Below are positions 23,101-36,500 of a stretch of 64,000 nucleotides of DNA, piece by piece; positions within the stretch are counted from its first letter, which is position 1; every line of letters begins with the position of its first letter. This DNA comes from Thermothelomyces thermophilus ATCC 42464. Its lineage: Eukaryota > Ascomycota > Sordariomycetes > Sordariales > Chaetomiaceae. The stretch spans positions 2,852,001 through 2,916,000 of the forward strand of contig NC_016473.1 of assembly GCF_000226095.1 (NCBI RefSeq), in the 5' to 3' direction. The notes beneath the pieces are model-generated. The model was not told the DNA's origin. It saw only the letters and a list, made by a program, of their open reading frames with translations, and made no database searches. Both the position numbers and the translations under genes were made by a program.

Positions 23101-25970
23101 ATAACTAGAGTAATAGGTTAAGACAAGAGAAATCGCTAGCATCGCTATAGATAGAACCAAGTTCGTATACTATTAGAAAACCGAGAGACGAGACAAGACT
23201 AGGGAAATACTAAAGGAATACAAAGGATACCTAGCATTCGAACCAAAATATCTAGAAGGATTGCTAGAATATAGCCTATAGGATTATAAGATTAAGCTTA
23301 AGGAAGGAGTATAACTAAAGTTCTTTAAGATTTACTATACGAGCTAGATATAGAATAAAGAACTTAAGCAATATTTAAAGGAGAACCTTCGAAGAGGATA
23401 TATCTACCTATTGATATTGCTAGTAGGCTACCTAATCCTGTTTATATTTAAGAAAGACAGAAAGCTACGGTTATATGTCGACTATTAGTAACTTAACGAA
23501 TAGACTGTGAAAAATTAATACCCGTTATTACTAATCTTATAGCTCTAAGATTAGTTAGTAGAAGCCTAATATTTCATATATCTTGACTTATTATTAGCCT
23601 ATAACTATATATAGATTAAAGAAGGTAACAAGTGGAAAACGGCCTTTAGGATACCCTATAGCCATTATAAGTACCTCGTTATACTATTTAGACCTATAAA
23701 TACGCTAGTAACATTCTAAGCCCTAATTAATCAAGCTATCCGACCCTTTCTCGACAAATTTATAGTATATTATCCTAATAATATACTTATCTTCTCTAAG
23801 ACGATAGATAAACACTAGAAGCATGTAAAAACAGTGCTAGACACGCTATACGTATATAAATTATTAGTTAACAAGGAAAAGAGCAAATTCCACGTTAGGA
23901 AAACGGTGTTTCTAGGATACGAAATATCCCTAGGACAAATCTAGATAGAACCTTTAAAGGTCAAAGCTATCAAGGAGTGGCTATAACTAACGTTAGTAAT
24001 GGAAATACGAAGCTTTATTAGATTTGCAAACTTCTACTAAATATTCATTAGGAACTTTAGAGCAATTGTACGACCTTTGTACAAACTTACTAGAAAGAAC
24101 ACTAAATTCTAATAGGAAGAATAGTACGAGTAAGCATTTACGCAGATCTATAACGCTATTACCAAAGATCTAGTACTAGTATTACTAGATCCTAAGAAGC
24201 CATTCGAGGTAGAAACGGACGCTTTAGACTATGCCATCGGAGGACAATTAGAATAATAAGATAAACAAGGAAAGCTACATCTTATAGCCTTCTTTTCAAA
24301 GAAGCTCGATAGACCACGTCTTAATTATCTGATCTATAATAAGGAACTACTTATAATTATCGAAGCTTTTAAAGAATAGTAACTATACCTTAATAGTACG
24401 ATTAAACTAGTATAAGTATATATAGATTATGAGAATTTGCGATATTTTATAATGATAAAGGAGCTTAATAGACAATAAATACGATAGGTAAAATTCCTCG
24501 CGGAATTTAACTTTGAGATCTGCTATAAAAAAGGCAAAGAGAACGTATAAGCGGACATCTTAAGCCGACGAACGGATCATATAGAAGGATAAACGGAAAT
24601 AATACCACTATTGTTTAAGGAACAAATAGACGGAACGCTACATTACAAAACGTAGACACCTATAGAAGATGATCTATTTAACTCGTTCTTAGAATGCTAT
24701 ATAATCTTTCGAGAAGAAAGGATTAACAAGGTATAGTATTAAGTAGCACCCGGACTACTAGTACCTAACGGAGTAGAAGAAAAAGATAGGAAACTCTGGT
24801 ACCGAGGTAGAGCATATATCTACGACTAGGATCAACAGCTACAGATGATTCGAGAACACTATAAGTCGAAACTTAGAGGATATAAAGGAGTTATAAAGAC
24901 TATCGTACAAGTCAAGAAATACTATAACTTTTTATAGTTAACGGTATAAGTTAAGGAAGTTATATAGAATTACGATATTTATAATCGAAGCAAAACGGCA
25001 CGATATAAGCTGTATAGGTTACTTTAGCCACTGCTAATAGCTAATAAACTATAGAGCTCGGTTATAATGGACTTTATTATAAAGCTACCAGAATCTAAAG
25101 ATATAGTTATAGGAGTAATCTATAATAGCATTCTCACTATAGTAGATTGCCTAACTAAATAGGTATACTTCTTTCCCTATAAGGAATCCTAGATAGCTAA
25201 ACAGCTAGTAGACGTAATTTATCGGCAAGTTATATTAGTGTATACTTAGCTATAAGAATAGATTACCAATAGAGATACTAAGTTCGCGTCGAAATTCTAG
25301 CAAGCATTAATATAACAATTAAGCGTTAATAGCAAGCTATTAACGATATATTACCTATAGACTAACAGATAAATAGAATAACTAAACCAAGTTATCGAGT
25401 AGTATCTCCGTTCTTACGTTAACTACTAGTAAGATAACTAGGTCATACTATTACTAATAATATAACTCGCTTATAATATAACGCTAATAGAAATAACTAA
25501 AGTTATACCGTTCTTCGCGAACTACAGATATAAAGCAGACCTTAGGCAAGGACTAGAGGTTATAATGCCAAGAGCAGTAGTTAAAGCGAAATAAATATAC
25601 ATATTATATAAGAAGCTTAAAAAGGAACTCGAGTTTGTCAAGACCAGAATAAAGAACTACTACGATAAATATAGGCTCGAGGGACCTTGCCTAGAGAGGG
25701 GAGATAAAGTCTACCTAATTGTATAAAACCTATAAACTAAATGACTAAGCACAAAGCTAGACTTTAAAAAGGTCAGACCTTTTATTATTAAAGAACGAAT
25801 TTCGACATTTAACTACTGACTATCGTTACTGTTATCTATATAACTACAAATAAATGTTTTTTATATTTCACTTCTTAAACTAGTACTAAAAAATGCTAAG
25901 GTTACTATATATATCGAAGCAAAAGATGAGGAAGAGGAATAAGACATTAAAGAAATTCTAGATTTATATA
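20160..25970 (+). pseudogene. gag-pol of E5, cut at the chromodomain
   Basis: Start codon ATG is now ATA (20160-20162). Landmarks: zinc knuckle at 21094-21141 (Y-x2-Y, then GHYKQEC); protease MLVLVDNKAEMNLIS at about 22578-22625; RT active site YYPNNILIFS at about 23766-23800, with both Asp lost; RNase H VETDALDYAIGGQL at about 24205-24255; integrase HHCC about 24850-25000; core MDFIIKLPES near 25066; integrase C-terminus about 25560-25850; chromodomain starts at about 25935 and stops at 25970. The frame runs from gag to integrase without a visible shift. Confidence 0.88.
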
Positions 25971-26393
25971 TATTACGGAAATATATATATAGATGCCGCC
26001 CAAGCCACTAGTACAAATGGGCCAATCAAGTTAAAGGAACGAAAGGACCAATTATAACATAGGAAGCATAGTAATCACTACACTTACCAGTAATCAGGGT
26101 AATCACCACTATACGATCACTTATAATCACCGTAATCAGGAATAATCACTAGGATTATATATACATATAGATAGTCACTCGTTAGGTAGACTCTAAGAGT
26201 TTACTAGTGATAGTAACCTATCCTATAATCACAGTACTTATACCAAGCATTGCTAATTACTATAAAAGACAACTCTAGTGTTGTTATAAACCCTTTAACT
26301 TTACCGAATCCCTTAGACGACCTGCCTACTTGTCCCGCTTAATCTACCTTCGTCTAAACCCTTTTAGAAGAAGTCTAAGTTAGGTTCATTATA
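25971..26393 (+). repeat. 5' LTR of E6, type III (subtype a)
   Basis: 423 bp, TATTACGGAAATATATAT to TTATA. The middle of U3 (26071-26149) holds seven close variants of taatca(c/g). The same U3 version and the same length occur in the E7 LTR. TATA run near 26156-26168. Confidence 0.85.
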
Positions 26394-26420
26394 CGTTGCT
26401 ATTACTCTCTTTATTCCATT

Positions 26421-29400
26421 ATAGTTTAGAATAGAGGTGACTTTAACCTTGATATCGATATAGCTACTAATGTTATAGCCGAATAGCTGCTTGCCTAGCT
26501 TAGTTAACTCTATTAGCAAATTTAGGAGTTAGACTAGAGAGATAAGGCTATTTAAGCTCGAATCAAGGAACTTAAGAACGGCGAAAAGCACTTATAGAAA
26601 CTAGTTAACGAGGCCTACACCAAAATTAAGGTACTCGAGGGCGCCAAAGCGAGCCGTATCAAGATCGAACTACCTAGCAAATATAGAGAAACTAAGGAGG
26701 ATCTTGTAGGATTCCTAACAAACCTCTGATCCTACTTCTAGCTTAATGATGATAAGTTTCTAGATGACAAAGCTAAAGTCCTCTATATAGTTATAAGACT
26801 AGAGGGCAAGGTACTTAGATAGTTTAAGCCTATATAGAATGACTATCTTACTAAGGAAGATGAAAATAACCGAGATATGTTTATATAGGTAGTCTTTTAA
26901 TCCTATAACTATTTCGAAAAAGAGCTTTAAAAGGTTTTTGGTAACAAAGATAAGAAGATTTATATATAAGAAAGATTTATTAACCTCTAATAGACTAAGT
27001 TAGTAGCCTCTTATATTATATAGTTTAAATAGGATATATTTAAGTCTTAGCTTAATAATAAGGTATTAATATAATTATTCTATAACGGCTTAAAGAAAAA
27101 GGTCAAAGATAAGCTATATAAGTATAATTAGCCTAAGACTCTAGACAAATATATTATATAGGCCATTAGAATCGATAATTGACTCTATATATAAGAGTAG
27201 CAGAAATAAGGTCAAATAAATAGAACTATAGTTAAGGCTAACAATAAGAAAAAGCGTATATATATTAGTACCTTGTATAGGACGTACCCTAGAGCTATAG
27301 ATATAGATATAGCGTAGAAGAAGGACCAGAAAAGGATAACTAAAGACAAGTCTAATGTTACCTACTATAACTATAGAAAGAAAGGGCACTATAAGCAAGA
27401 ATGTCAAAGCCTAAAGAAAGAGTAAAAGATAGTCCTTTAAAAGGAAATTATAGCCATTAACGAAACTACTAAGGACGTTATCGAAGTAGCGGCTATAAGC
27501 TACAAAGACAAGGGTAGTAATATAGACAGTCTTAGACACGATAATAATGGTAAAGACGAACAAGCACCGTACTCTAAACTAGTCACTATGGACCTAGAGA
27601 TAGGTCTTGCCGAATGGGATATGGTAGGAGAGTATATACCGCTAATTTCGATTCTCCTAGCCTTGAGGTAGTAGGGTTTTATAGTTATATAGAGGTAGGA
27701 TAGATTGTAGATAACTAATACCTAAAGAATTGAAAGACCTAGACCTAATGTTCTATTCCTCTAGGAATAAATCGAATAGTACTATAATAAAGTTTTCTGA
27801 CTTAATATGGAACTATATAAATGGGATAGACACTTGACTTGACTTGACTAATAGAGCGATAAGATAAGGGACGAGATAAGGAAACTCTAATATATTATAG
27901 AAACTATTAAGGGAGAATAGCCTATAATATATAATAGGCCTAATAGCTATACTAAGTACCTTAATAACTAGTAATTTAGTAACGACGTATAGAACCTAGA
28001 ATACTAGTTTATATATATAAACCGTAGAAAAGACGAGTATATGTAGGAAAGCTACTAGAAGAAATATTCCTACCTTAGCGTTAGGGTACCTATAGTCTAT
28101 ATATAATAGGAAGGATTTAGGAAAGAATTTTAATACCTCCTAGGCGACGCTATATGATTATATCCTCGATATAAGGCATATATATAAGTGCCCTAGTTCT
28201 AGTATATAGTATATAGATGCTAATATTACTTCTATAACAAATTCGAAAACAATTACTAGCCGACCTGATAAAGAAACGAAGATAAAAGCTTATACTCTAT
28301 AGAATAGGTCTATAATATGGGAAATAGAGCGGCCGAATTGCTCTAGAAGATCGAAGCCTACGATCTAAAAGGCATTACGATAGTTCTAAGACAAGCCTAG
28401 CCTAGGTACTATGGAATAGAACAAGATATATAGGACTTGTGCTAGAGTAACGATTGCCTCTATTACGTAGATGAAAAGAAATCGCAAATTCGGGAGCTCT
28501 GGATAAAGCTATAGTATATACGACGAAAAGCAAAACAGACTTAATAGTAGGAAGCCGTAAGCACTTAATAGCTTATAGAAATGAGTATAATTAACAAAGC
28601 CGCTATTAGCCAAATAACCAAAGAGGTTAGCACTAACCTAGGAAACGGGTTAGGGCCCTTCGAGGGGCCTGAAAACTATTAATGCCTATATAGTAGCGAG
28701 TAGTAACGTAGTATAGGAGGAATTAGTATAAGAGACCACTATATCAAGACCTCCTAGTAGAAATATAGGAAATCACTGTAATCTTTAGACAATAGTAGCA
28801 AGATAAGCGATTATAGATAATAATATAATAGAAATAGCATGAAATACTTATACTAGTAGATAGTAGAGTAGAGATAAACCTGATTTCACCGATACTTGTA
28901 AATTAGCTACAGATACCCTAAAGAATAAAGCGGAAGTATAGCATAGTCAAAGGGCCATTTCCGACATAATAGGTACGTAGGGAGACCGAACTAATCGACA
29001 TTACTATAGTAGGGAAAACTATAGTAGTCATATTTAGCATTATAGATATAGGTAACGATAAAGACATAATATTAGGATTACTATAATATAAAGATTACGA
29101 CCTAGACATTAGCTAGAAGAATGGTAGCTACCTACGACCCCGAACGGAGTCGTATTTAACTAGTAAGATAGGGAGTATACAAGGATCGCGAGCAGACGAT
29201 GCTTAGGGGAAGGCATATCCTATAGATCTACCATAAGAGACGGATAGTAGTAGGCAGACCACTACAGACTCTAGAAGAAGCGGTATAACAATACTAACGT
29301 TACGATAGGAGGAACAAGCTAAACCGCCGATAGCTATTCTCTCTATTAACGAATATAAAGCATTATAACTAGAGTAGTAGGTTAAGATAAGAGAAATCGC

Positions 29401-32350
29401 TAGCATCGCTATGGATAGAACTAAGTTCGTATACTATTAGAAAGCCGAGAGACAAGACAAGACTAGAGAAGTACTAAAGGAATATAAAGGACACCTAGCA
29501 TTCGAACCGACGTATCTAGAAGGACTACTAGAACACGGCCTATAGGATTACGAGATCAAGCTTAAGGAAGGAGTATAACTAAAGTTCTTTAAGATTTACT
29601 ATACAAGCTAGACATAGAACGAAGAACTTAAGCGATACTTAGAGGAGAATCTTCGAAGAGGATATATCTACCTATCGACATCGCTAGCAGGCTACCTGAT
29701 CCTATTTATACCTAAGAAAGATAGAAAGCTATAGTTATATATTAACTATTAATAACTTAACGAATAGACTATAAAAAACTAATACCTATTACTACTAATC
29801 TTACGGCTCTAAGATTAGTTAGTAGGAGCCTAATATTTTACACGTCTTGACTTGCTATTAGCCTATAACTATATATAGGTCAAAGAAGGCGACGAGTAGA
29901 AAACGGCCTTTAGGATACCCTATAGCTATTATAAGTACCTCGTTATGCCATTTAGACTTACGAACACGCCGGCAACGTTCTAAGCCCTAATTAATCAAGC
30001 TATCTAATCCTTTCTTAACAAATTTATAATATATTATCTCGACAATATACTTATCTTCTCTAAAACGATAGACAAACACTAGAAGCATATAAGAGTAGTA
30101 CTAAATATATCATACGTATATAAGCTATTAGTTAATAAGGAAAAGAGCAAATTCTATGTTAGGAAGACGGTGTTTTTAGGATACAAGATATCCCTAGGAC
30201 AAATCCGGATAGAACCTTTAAAGGTCGAAGCTATCAAGGATTAGCCACGACCGACGTCAGTTACGGAAGTACAAAGTTTTATCGGGTTTACGAACTTCTA
30301 CCAGATATTTATTAGAAACTTTAGAGCGATCGTACGATCTTTATACGAACTTACTAAGAAGAATACTAAATTCTAATAGGAAGAGCAACACAAGCAAGCA
30401 TTTACGTAGATCTGTAACGCCATTACTAAAGATCTAGTACTAGTATTACTAGACCCTAAGAAGCCATTTAAGGTAGAAACGGACGCTTTAGACTATACTA
30501 TTAGAGGATAGTTAGGATAACGAGACAAATAAGGGAAGCTATATCCTATAGCCTTTTTTTTAAAGAAGCTTAATAGACTATGTCTTAATTATCCGATCTA
30601 TAATAAGGAACTACTTACGATTATCGAAGCTTTTAAGGAATGGCAACTATACCTTAGCGGTACAATCGAACTAGTACAAGTATATATAGATTATAAGAAT
30701 TTATAATACTTTATGACGATAAAGAAGCTTAATAGACAACAAATATAATAGGTAGAATTCCTTATAGAATTCAATTTTAAGATCTGCTATAAGAAGGGTA
30801 AAGAGAATGTATAAGCAGATGCCTTAAGCCGATAAACAGATTATATAGAAGGACAAACGGAAACAACGCCACCATTATTTAAGGAATAAATAGACAGAAC
30901 GCTATATTACGAAACGTAGACACCTATAGAAGATGATCTACTTAACTCGTTCTTAGAATGTTACGTAATCTTTCGAGAAGAAAGGATTAACGAGATATAA
31001 TATTAAGCAGCACCTAGACTAATAGTACCTAATGGAGTAGAAGAAAAAGATAGGAAACTCTAGTACCGAGGCAAAGCGTATATCTACAATAAAGATCAAT
31101 AGCTACAAATGATTTAAGGACTTTACGAGTCGAAACTCGGAGGATATAAAGGAGTTACAAAGACTATTATATAAGTTAAGAAATACTACGACTTTCTATA
31201 GTTAACGATATAAGTTAAGGAAGTTATATAGAACTATAACATCTATAATTGAAGCAAAACGGTATAATATAAGCCGTATAGGCTACTTTAGCTATTACTA
31301 ATAGCCGACAAACTATAGAGTTTAGTTACAATAGACTTTATTACGAAACTACTAGAATCTAAGGACATAGCTATAGGGGTAATCTACGATAGTATTCTCA
31401 CTATAGTAGACCGCCTAACTAAATAGGTATACTTCTTTCCCTATAAGGAGTCCTAGATAGCGGAACAGTTAGCAGACGTGATCTATTAGTAAGTCATATT
31501 AATATACGCTTAGCTATAGAAATAGATTACCAATAGAGATACCAAGTTCGTATTAAAGTTCTAGTAAGCGTTAATATAACGATTGGGCGTTAATAGTAAG
31601 CTATTAACAGCATACTACCTATAGACTAACGGATAAACGGAACGACTAAACTAAGTTATTAAGCAGTACCTCTGTTCTTACGTTAACTACTAGTAAAATA
31701 ACTAGGTCATACTATTACTAATAGTATAACTTGCTTATAATATAACGCTAACGGAAATGACTAAAGTCATACTGTTTTTCGCAAACTACAGATATAAAGC
31801 AGACCTTAGGTAAGGACCAGAGGTTATAGTGCCGAGAGCAGCAGTCAAAGTAGAACAAATGTACATATTATATAAGAAGCTTAAAAAAGAACTCGAGTTT
31901 ATCAGAACTAGAATAAAGAATTACTATAATAAATATAGGCTCGAGGGATCTTACCTAGAGAGGGGAGACAAAGTCTACCTAATCGTACGAAACCTACAAA
32001 CCAAATGACTAAGTATAAAGCTAGACTTTAAGAAGGTCGGACCCTTTGTTATCAAAGAACAAATCTCGACATCTAACTACCGACTATCGTTACCATTATC
32101 TATATAACTATGGATAGATGTTTTTTATATTTTACTTCTTAAACTAGCGCTAAAGAATGCTAAAGTTGCTATATATATCGAAGCAGAGGACGAAGAAAAA
32201 GAATAGGACATCAAAGAAATCTTAGATTTATATATTATTAATAGAGAACTATAGTACCTAGTTAAATAGCTTAATTTTAGACTAGAAGATAACTTATAGG
32301 AACTAATTAAGAACCTAAGTTACCTTAAGAAACTAGAGCAGTTCTACTAG
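26421..32350 (+). pseudogene. gag-pol of E6
   Basis: Start ATG is now ATA. Zinc knuckle 27361-27409; protease near 28841-28880 (ILVDSRVEIN-like, Asp and Ser visible); RT YYLDNILIFS at about 30031-30060; RNase H near 30455-30510; integrase core from about 31325 and C-terminus 31830-32110; chromodomain about 32200-32350. Stops are TAG/TAA. Any recombination point between the two parent elements lies in this frame and is not visible by eye because the parents are so alike. Confidence 0.86.
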
Positions 32351-32984
32351 TAAAATCCTAACTAGCTATAAGAACCGGCTCTAAAGCCTATTCCCTAATA
32401 GAAAAAAAGGGGAACCTACTAGAATTAGGACTAAGATCTAACCCGATCGACTCCTAATCAAGCACGTCAAAAGTACCTAACGCCTAAGCCTAACCTGCGA
32501 GGGTCTATATCTCCGATATTAGCGGAGGAGTATCTGGTTCTTCCTCCTCCTCTAGACGAGCTATACCACGACGAAAAACCTTAGTACTACAATCGCGTAG
32601 GGATTACTATAAACAACGTAATCGACTTAAACGGCTTAGTGTCTAAGTAAGAAGCGCCTTGGTCTTAGCAATCTCTCTTAAAACCTTCTCTTACTCTGAT
32701 AAATTCGAAAGGACTAAGACAATTAGTAACCTAGGACTATAAAGGAAAATAACAAGGAACCTATAGGTATCTATAACATTTAGGCTACTATACTTCTTGC
32801 CTATGTAAATATAGTTCTAACACTTGTTTAAACCCTCTATTATTATATAATGCTTTTACGGCTTTGTATTCTAATAATGCTTGTAAGGTATAGTGACCTT
32901 ATAACCCTCTCGTTTAATTTTGATTGTAATAGCATGTTATTCGCGCTTAAGATCGTAACGGTTCCTAGGAATACGATTAGCCAT
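32307..32984 (-). pseudogene. aORF lineage II of E6
   Basis: 678 bp, from an intact ATG (32984) to TAA, the same length as in E2 and E8. Cysteine-rich N-terminus: NKC*NYIYIGKKY follows a P-Y-K-H-Y segment in which Tyr and His stand where other copies keep Cys and Arg. A helical charged middle and the VTLGS-like end match E2. Antisense to pol, with the 3' ends overlapping; it starts 121 bp inside the 3' LTR edge, so the U3 of that LTR lies directly upstream of it. Confidence 0.67.
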
Positions 32985-33069
32985 AGCAAAAAGAAGCTAG
33001 CAAAAGAAGGACATTACCTACAGGGAAAGAAAAGGGGGTATTAATAGTATTTAAAACAAGTCATAAGAA

Positions 33070-33099
33070 GCTTTCGGGTCGAAAGCCCTAAAGAGGGGG
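33070..33099 (+). other. Perfect hairpin and polypurine tract of E6
   Basis: GCTTTCG (33070-33076), loop GGT, CGAAAGC (33080-33086): a perfect 7-bp stem. The polypurine tract aaagaggggg follows at 33090-33099 and the LTR starts at 33105. The hairpin is kept, slightly degraded, in lineages II and III. Confidence 0.75.
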
Positions 33100-33104
33100 C
33101 ATCG

Positions 33105-33533
33105 TATCACGAGCTAACCATATACCGTAACCCGGTAGGGCATAGGAGGCTAAATGAGCTACTAATTAAGAAGGGCACGAAGCAAGGCTAACATAGGATC
33201 GCTAGGGAGCGCGGGCTACTATAGGCGAACGATTGCCAAAAGGGAAAGATAGCAGAGGATAGCTAGCTACCAAAGGCGATCCAAGGACAGGATAGAAGGG
33301 GACTATGAGCGATTAGCAGAAGTATATATATATATAAATAGCTACTCGTTATGGTGGACTCTAGGAGTTTACTAGTGATAGTAACCTAACCTATAATTAC
33401 TATAGGAGATAACTCTAGTGTTGTTATGAACCCTTTGGCTTTACCGAATCCCTTAGACGACCTGTACGCTTGTCCTGCTTAATTTACCTCTGTCTAAACC
33501 CTTTTAGAAGAAGTCTGAGTTAGGTTTGTCATA
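33105..33533 (+). repeat. 3' LTR of E6, type II
   Basis: 429 bp, TATCACGAGC to GTCATA; shorter than the 453-457 bp of the other type II copies, mainly because about 24 bp after gatagtaacc are missing from R. TATA run near 33323-33334. Confidence 0.84.
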
Positions 33534-36500
33534 CTATTAATCCCTATCGTAGATATATACTTTACCTTGGTACTAGAGTTTCCTATCTCTTTCTTCTACT
33601 CCATTAGGTACTACTAGTCTAAGTATTACTTAATACTATGTCTCGTTGATCCTTTCTTCTCGAAAGATTATATAACATTCTAGTAACGAGTTAAGTAGAT
33701 CATCTTTTATAGGTGTCTACATTTTATAATATAGCGTTCTATCTATTCGTTCTTTAAACAATAGTAGTGTTATTTCTATTTGTCCTTCTATATAATCCGT
33801 TCGTTAGCTTAAGATATCTACTTGTACGTTTTCTTTGCCCTTCTTATAGCGGATCTCGAAGTTAAATTCCGCGAGGAATTCTACCTATCGTATTTATCGT
33901 CCGTTAAGCTCCTTTGTCGTTATAAAGTATTATAAATTCTTGTAATCCGTATATACTTATACTAGTTTAATTATACTGCTAAGATATAGTCGTCATTTCT
34001 TAAAAGCTTCGATAATTATAAGTAGTTCCTTATTATAGATCAGATAATTAAGATATAGTCTATCGAGCTTCTTTAAAAAGAAGGCTATAAGATGCAGCTT
34101 CCCTTGTTTGTCTCGTTATCCTAATTGTCCTCTAATGGTATAGTCTAGAGCATCCGTTTCTACCTTAAATGGCTTCCTAGGGTTTGGTAGTACTAGTACT
34201 AGATCTTTGGTAATGGCGTTACAGATCTACGTAAATGCTTGCTTATATTGTTCTTCCCATTAGAATTTAGTATTCTTCTTAGTAAGTTCGTATAAAGGTT
34301 GTATAATCGCTCTAAAGTTCCTAATGAATATTCGGTAGAAGTTTGTAAATCTGATAAAGCTTTGTACTTCTATAACTAACGTCGGTTGTAGCTAATTCTT
34401 GATGGCTTTAACCTTTGAAGGTTCTATTCGAATTTGTCCTAGGAATATCTTATATCCTAAAAACACCGTTTTCCTAATATAGAATTTGCTCTTTTCCTTA
34501 TTAACTAATAGTTTATATATATATAGCGCGTCTAGTATTGCTTTTATATACTTCTAGTATTTATCTATTATCTTAGAGAAGATAAGTATATTATCGAGAT
34601 AATATACTGTAAATTTATTGAGAAAGGGGCGGATAGCTTAATTAATTAAGGCAAATGGCATGACAAGGTACTTGTAATGGCTATAGGGTGTCCTAAAGGC
34701 CGTTTTCTACTTATCGCTTTCTTTGATCTATATATAGTTATAGGCCGATAGTAAGTTAAGACGTGTGAAATATTAGGCTCTTACTAACTGATCTCGAAGC
34801 CGTAAGATTAGCGGTAATAGGTATCGGTTTTTTATGGTCTGTTCGTTAAGTTACCGATAGTCGACATATAATCGTAGCTTTCTGTCTTTCTTAGGCATAA
34901 ACAGGATTAGGTAGCCTGCTAACGATATTAATAGGCAGATATATCTTTTTTAAAGGTTCTCCTCTAAATATCGCTTAAGTTCTTTATTCTATATCTAGCT
35001 TATATAATAGATCTTAAAGAACTTTAGTTATACTCCTTCTTTAAGCTTAATCTTATAATCCTATAGGCTATATTCTAGTAATCCTTTTAGATACTTCGGT
35101 TCAAATGCTAGATATCCTTCGTATTCTTTCGGTACTTCCCTAGTCTTGTCTCGTCTCTCGGTTTTCTAATAGTATACGAACTTAGTTCCATCTATAGCGA
35201 TACTAGCGATTTCTCCTGTCTTAACCTATTACTCTAATTATAATGCTCTGTATTCGTTAATAGAAAGAATAGCTATCGGCGGTTTAGCTCGTTCCTCCTA
35301 TTATAACGTTAGTATTGTTATACTACTTCTTCTAGAGTCCGTAGTAGTCTGTCTACCACTGTCCGTCTCTTACGGTAGATCTATAGGATATGCCTTCCCC
35401 TAAGCATCGTCTGCTTGCGATCCTTATACGCTCCCTATCTTACTAGTTAAATATGACTCCGTTTAGGGTTATAGGTAGCTACTATTTCTCTAGCTAATAT
35501 CTAAGTCGTAATCTTTATACTATAGTAACCCTAATATTATATCTTTATTATTATCTATATCTATAATACTAAATATAACTATTATAGTCTTCCTTACTAT
35601 GATAATATTGATTAGTTTAGTCTTCTTACATATCTATTACGTCGGAAATAGCCCTTTAACTATACTATACTTTTGCTTTATTCTCCAGGGTATTTGTAGC
35701 TAATTTACAAGCGTCGGCAAAATTAGGTTTATCTCTGCTCTACTATCCACTAGTATAAGCATTTCGTGCTATTTCCATTATACTATTATCTATAGTCGCT
35801 TGTCTTGCCGCCGTCGTCTAAAGATTGTAGCAGTTTTCTATGTTTCTGCTAGAAGGTCTTAATATAATGGTCTCTTGCGCTAGTTCCTCCTATATTACGC
35901 TATTACTTGCCGCTACACGGGCGTTAATAGTTTCCAGGCCCCTCGAAGGGCCTTGACCCGTTTCCTAGGTCAGTACTAATCTCTTTAGTTATTTGGCTAA
36001 TAGCAGCTTCGTCGATCGTACTTATTTCTATAAGCTATTGAATGCTTACGGCTTCTTACTATTAAGTCTATTCTGCTTTTTGTCGTATATGCTATAGCTT
36101 TATCTAGAGCTCCCGAATTCGCGATTTCTTTTTATCCGTATAATAGAAGCAATCGTTACTCTAGTACGAGTTCTATATGTCTCGTCCTGTTCCGTAGTGC
36201 CTAGGCTAGGCTTGTCTTAGAACTATCGTAATGCCTTCTAGATTACAGGCTTCGATCTTCTAGAGTAATTCGGCTACTCTATTTCCTATATCGTAGACCT
36301 ATTCTATAGGGTGTAAGCTTCTATCCTTATTTCCTTGTCAGGTCGGCTAATAATTGTTTTTAAATTTGTTACGGAAGTAATATTAGTATCTATATATTAT
36401 ATACTAGAACTAGGGCACTTGTATATATGCCTTATATTAAGCATATAATTATATAGCGTTGCCCAAGAGATATTAGAATTCTTTCCTAAATCCTTCCTAT

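Larger units (their letters stand above)
19687..25970 (+). mobile_element. E5: Ty3/gypsy element, 5' LTR to broken chromodomain
   Basis: Type I 5' LTR, then the complete gag-pol frame up to the first residues of the chromodomain, where a type III LTR (E6) begins. The rest of the chromodomain, the aORF and the 3' LTR of E5 are not found anywhere in the window, although E5 should resume on the far side of the insertion. Confidence 0.87.
25971..33533 (+). mobile_element. E6: chimeric Ty3/gypsy element (type III 5' LTR, type II 3' LTR)
   Basis: Looks full-length (LTR, gag-pol, aORF II, PPT, LTR), but the two LTRs belong to different types and the flanks disagree: the left flank is the E5 chromodomain (plus strand), the right flank is the integrase N-terminus of E7 (minus strand). 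A single insertion should have the same element on both sides. The simplest reading is recombination between two gypsy copies inside the shared gag-pol, or an assembly join there. Confidence 0.8.

Noticed and set aside
32850-33044. 64-codon plus-strand frame near the E6 3' end
   Set aside because: Lies opposite the cysteine region of the aORF and has no counterpart of this length in E2 or E8.
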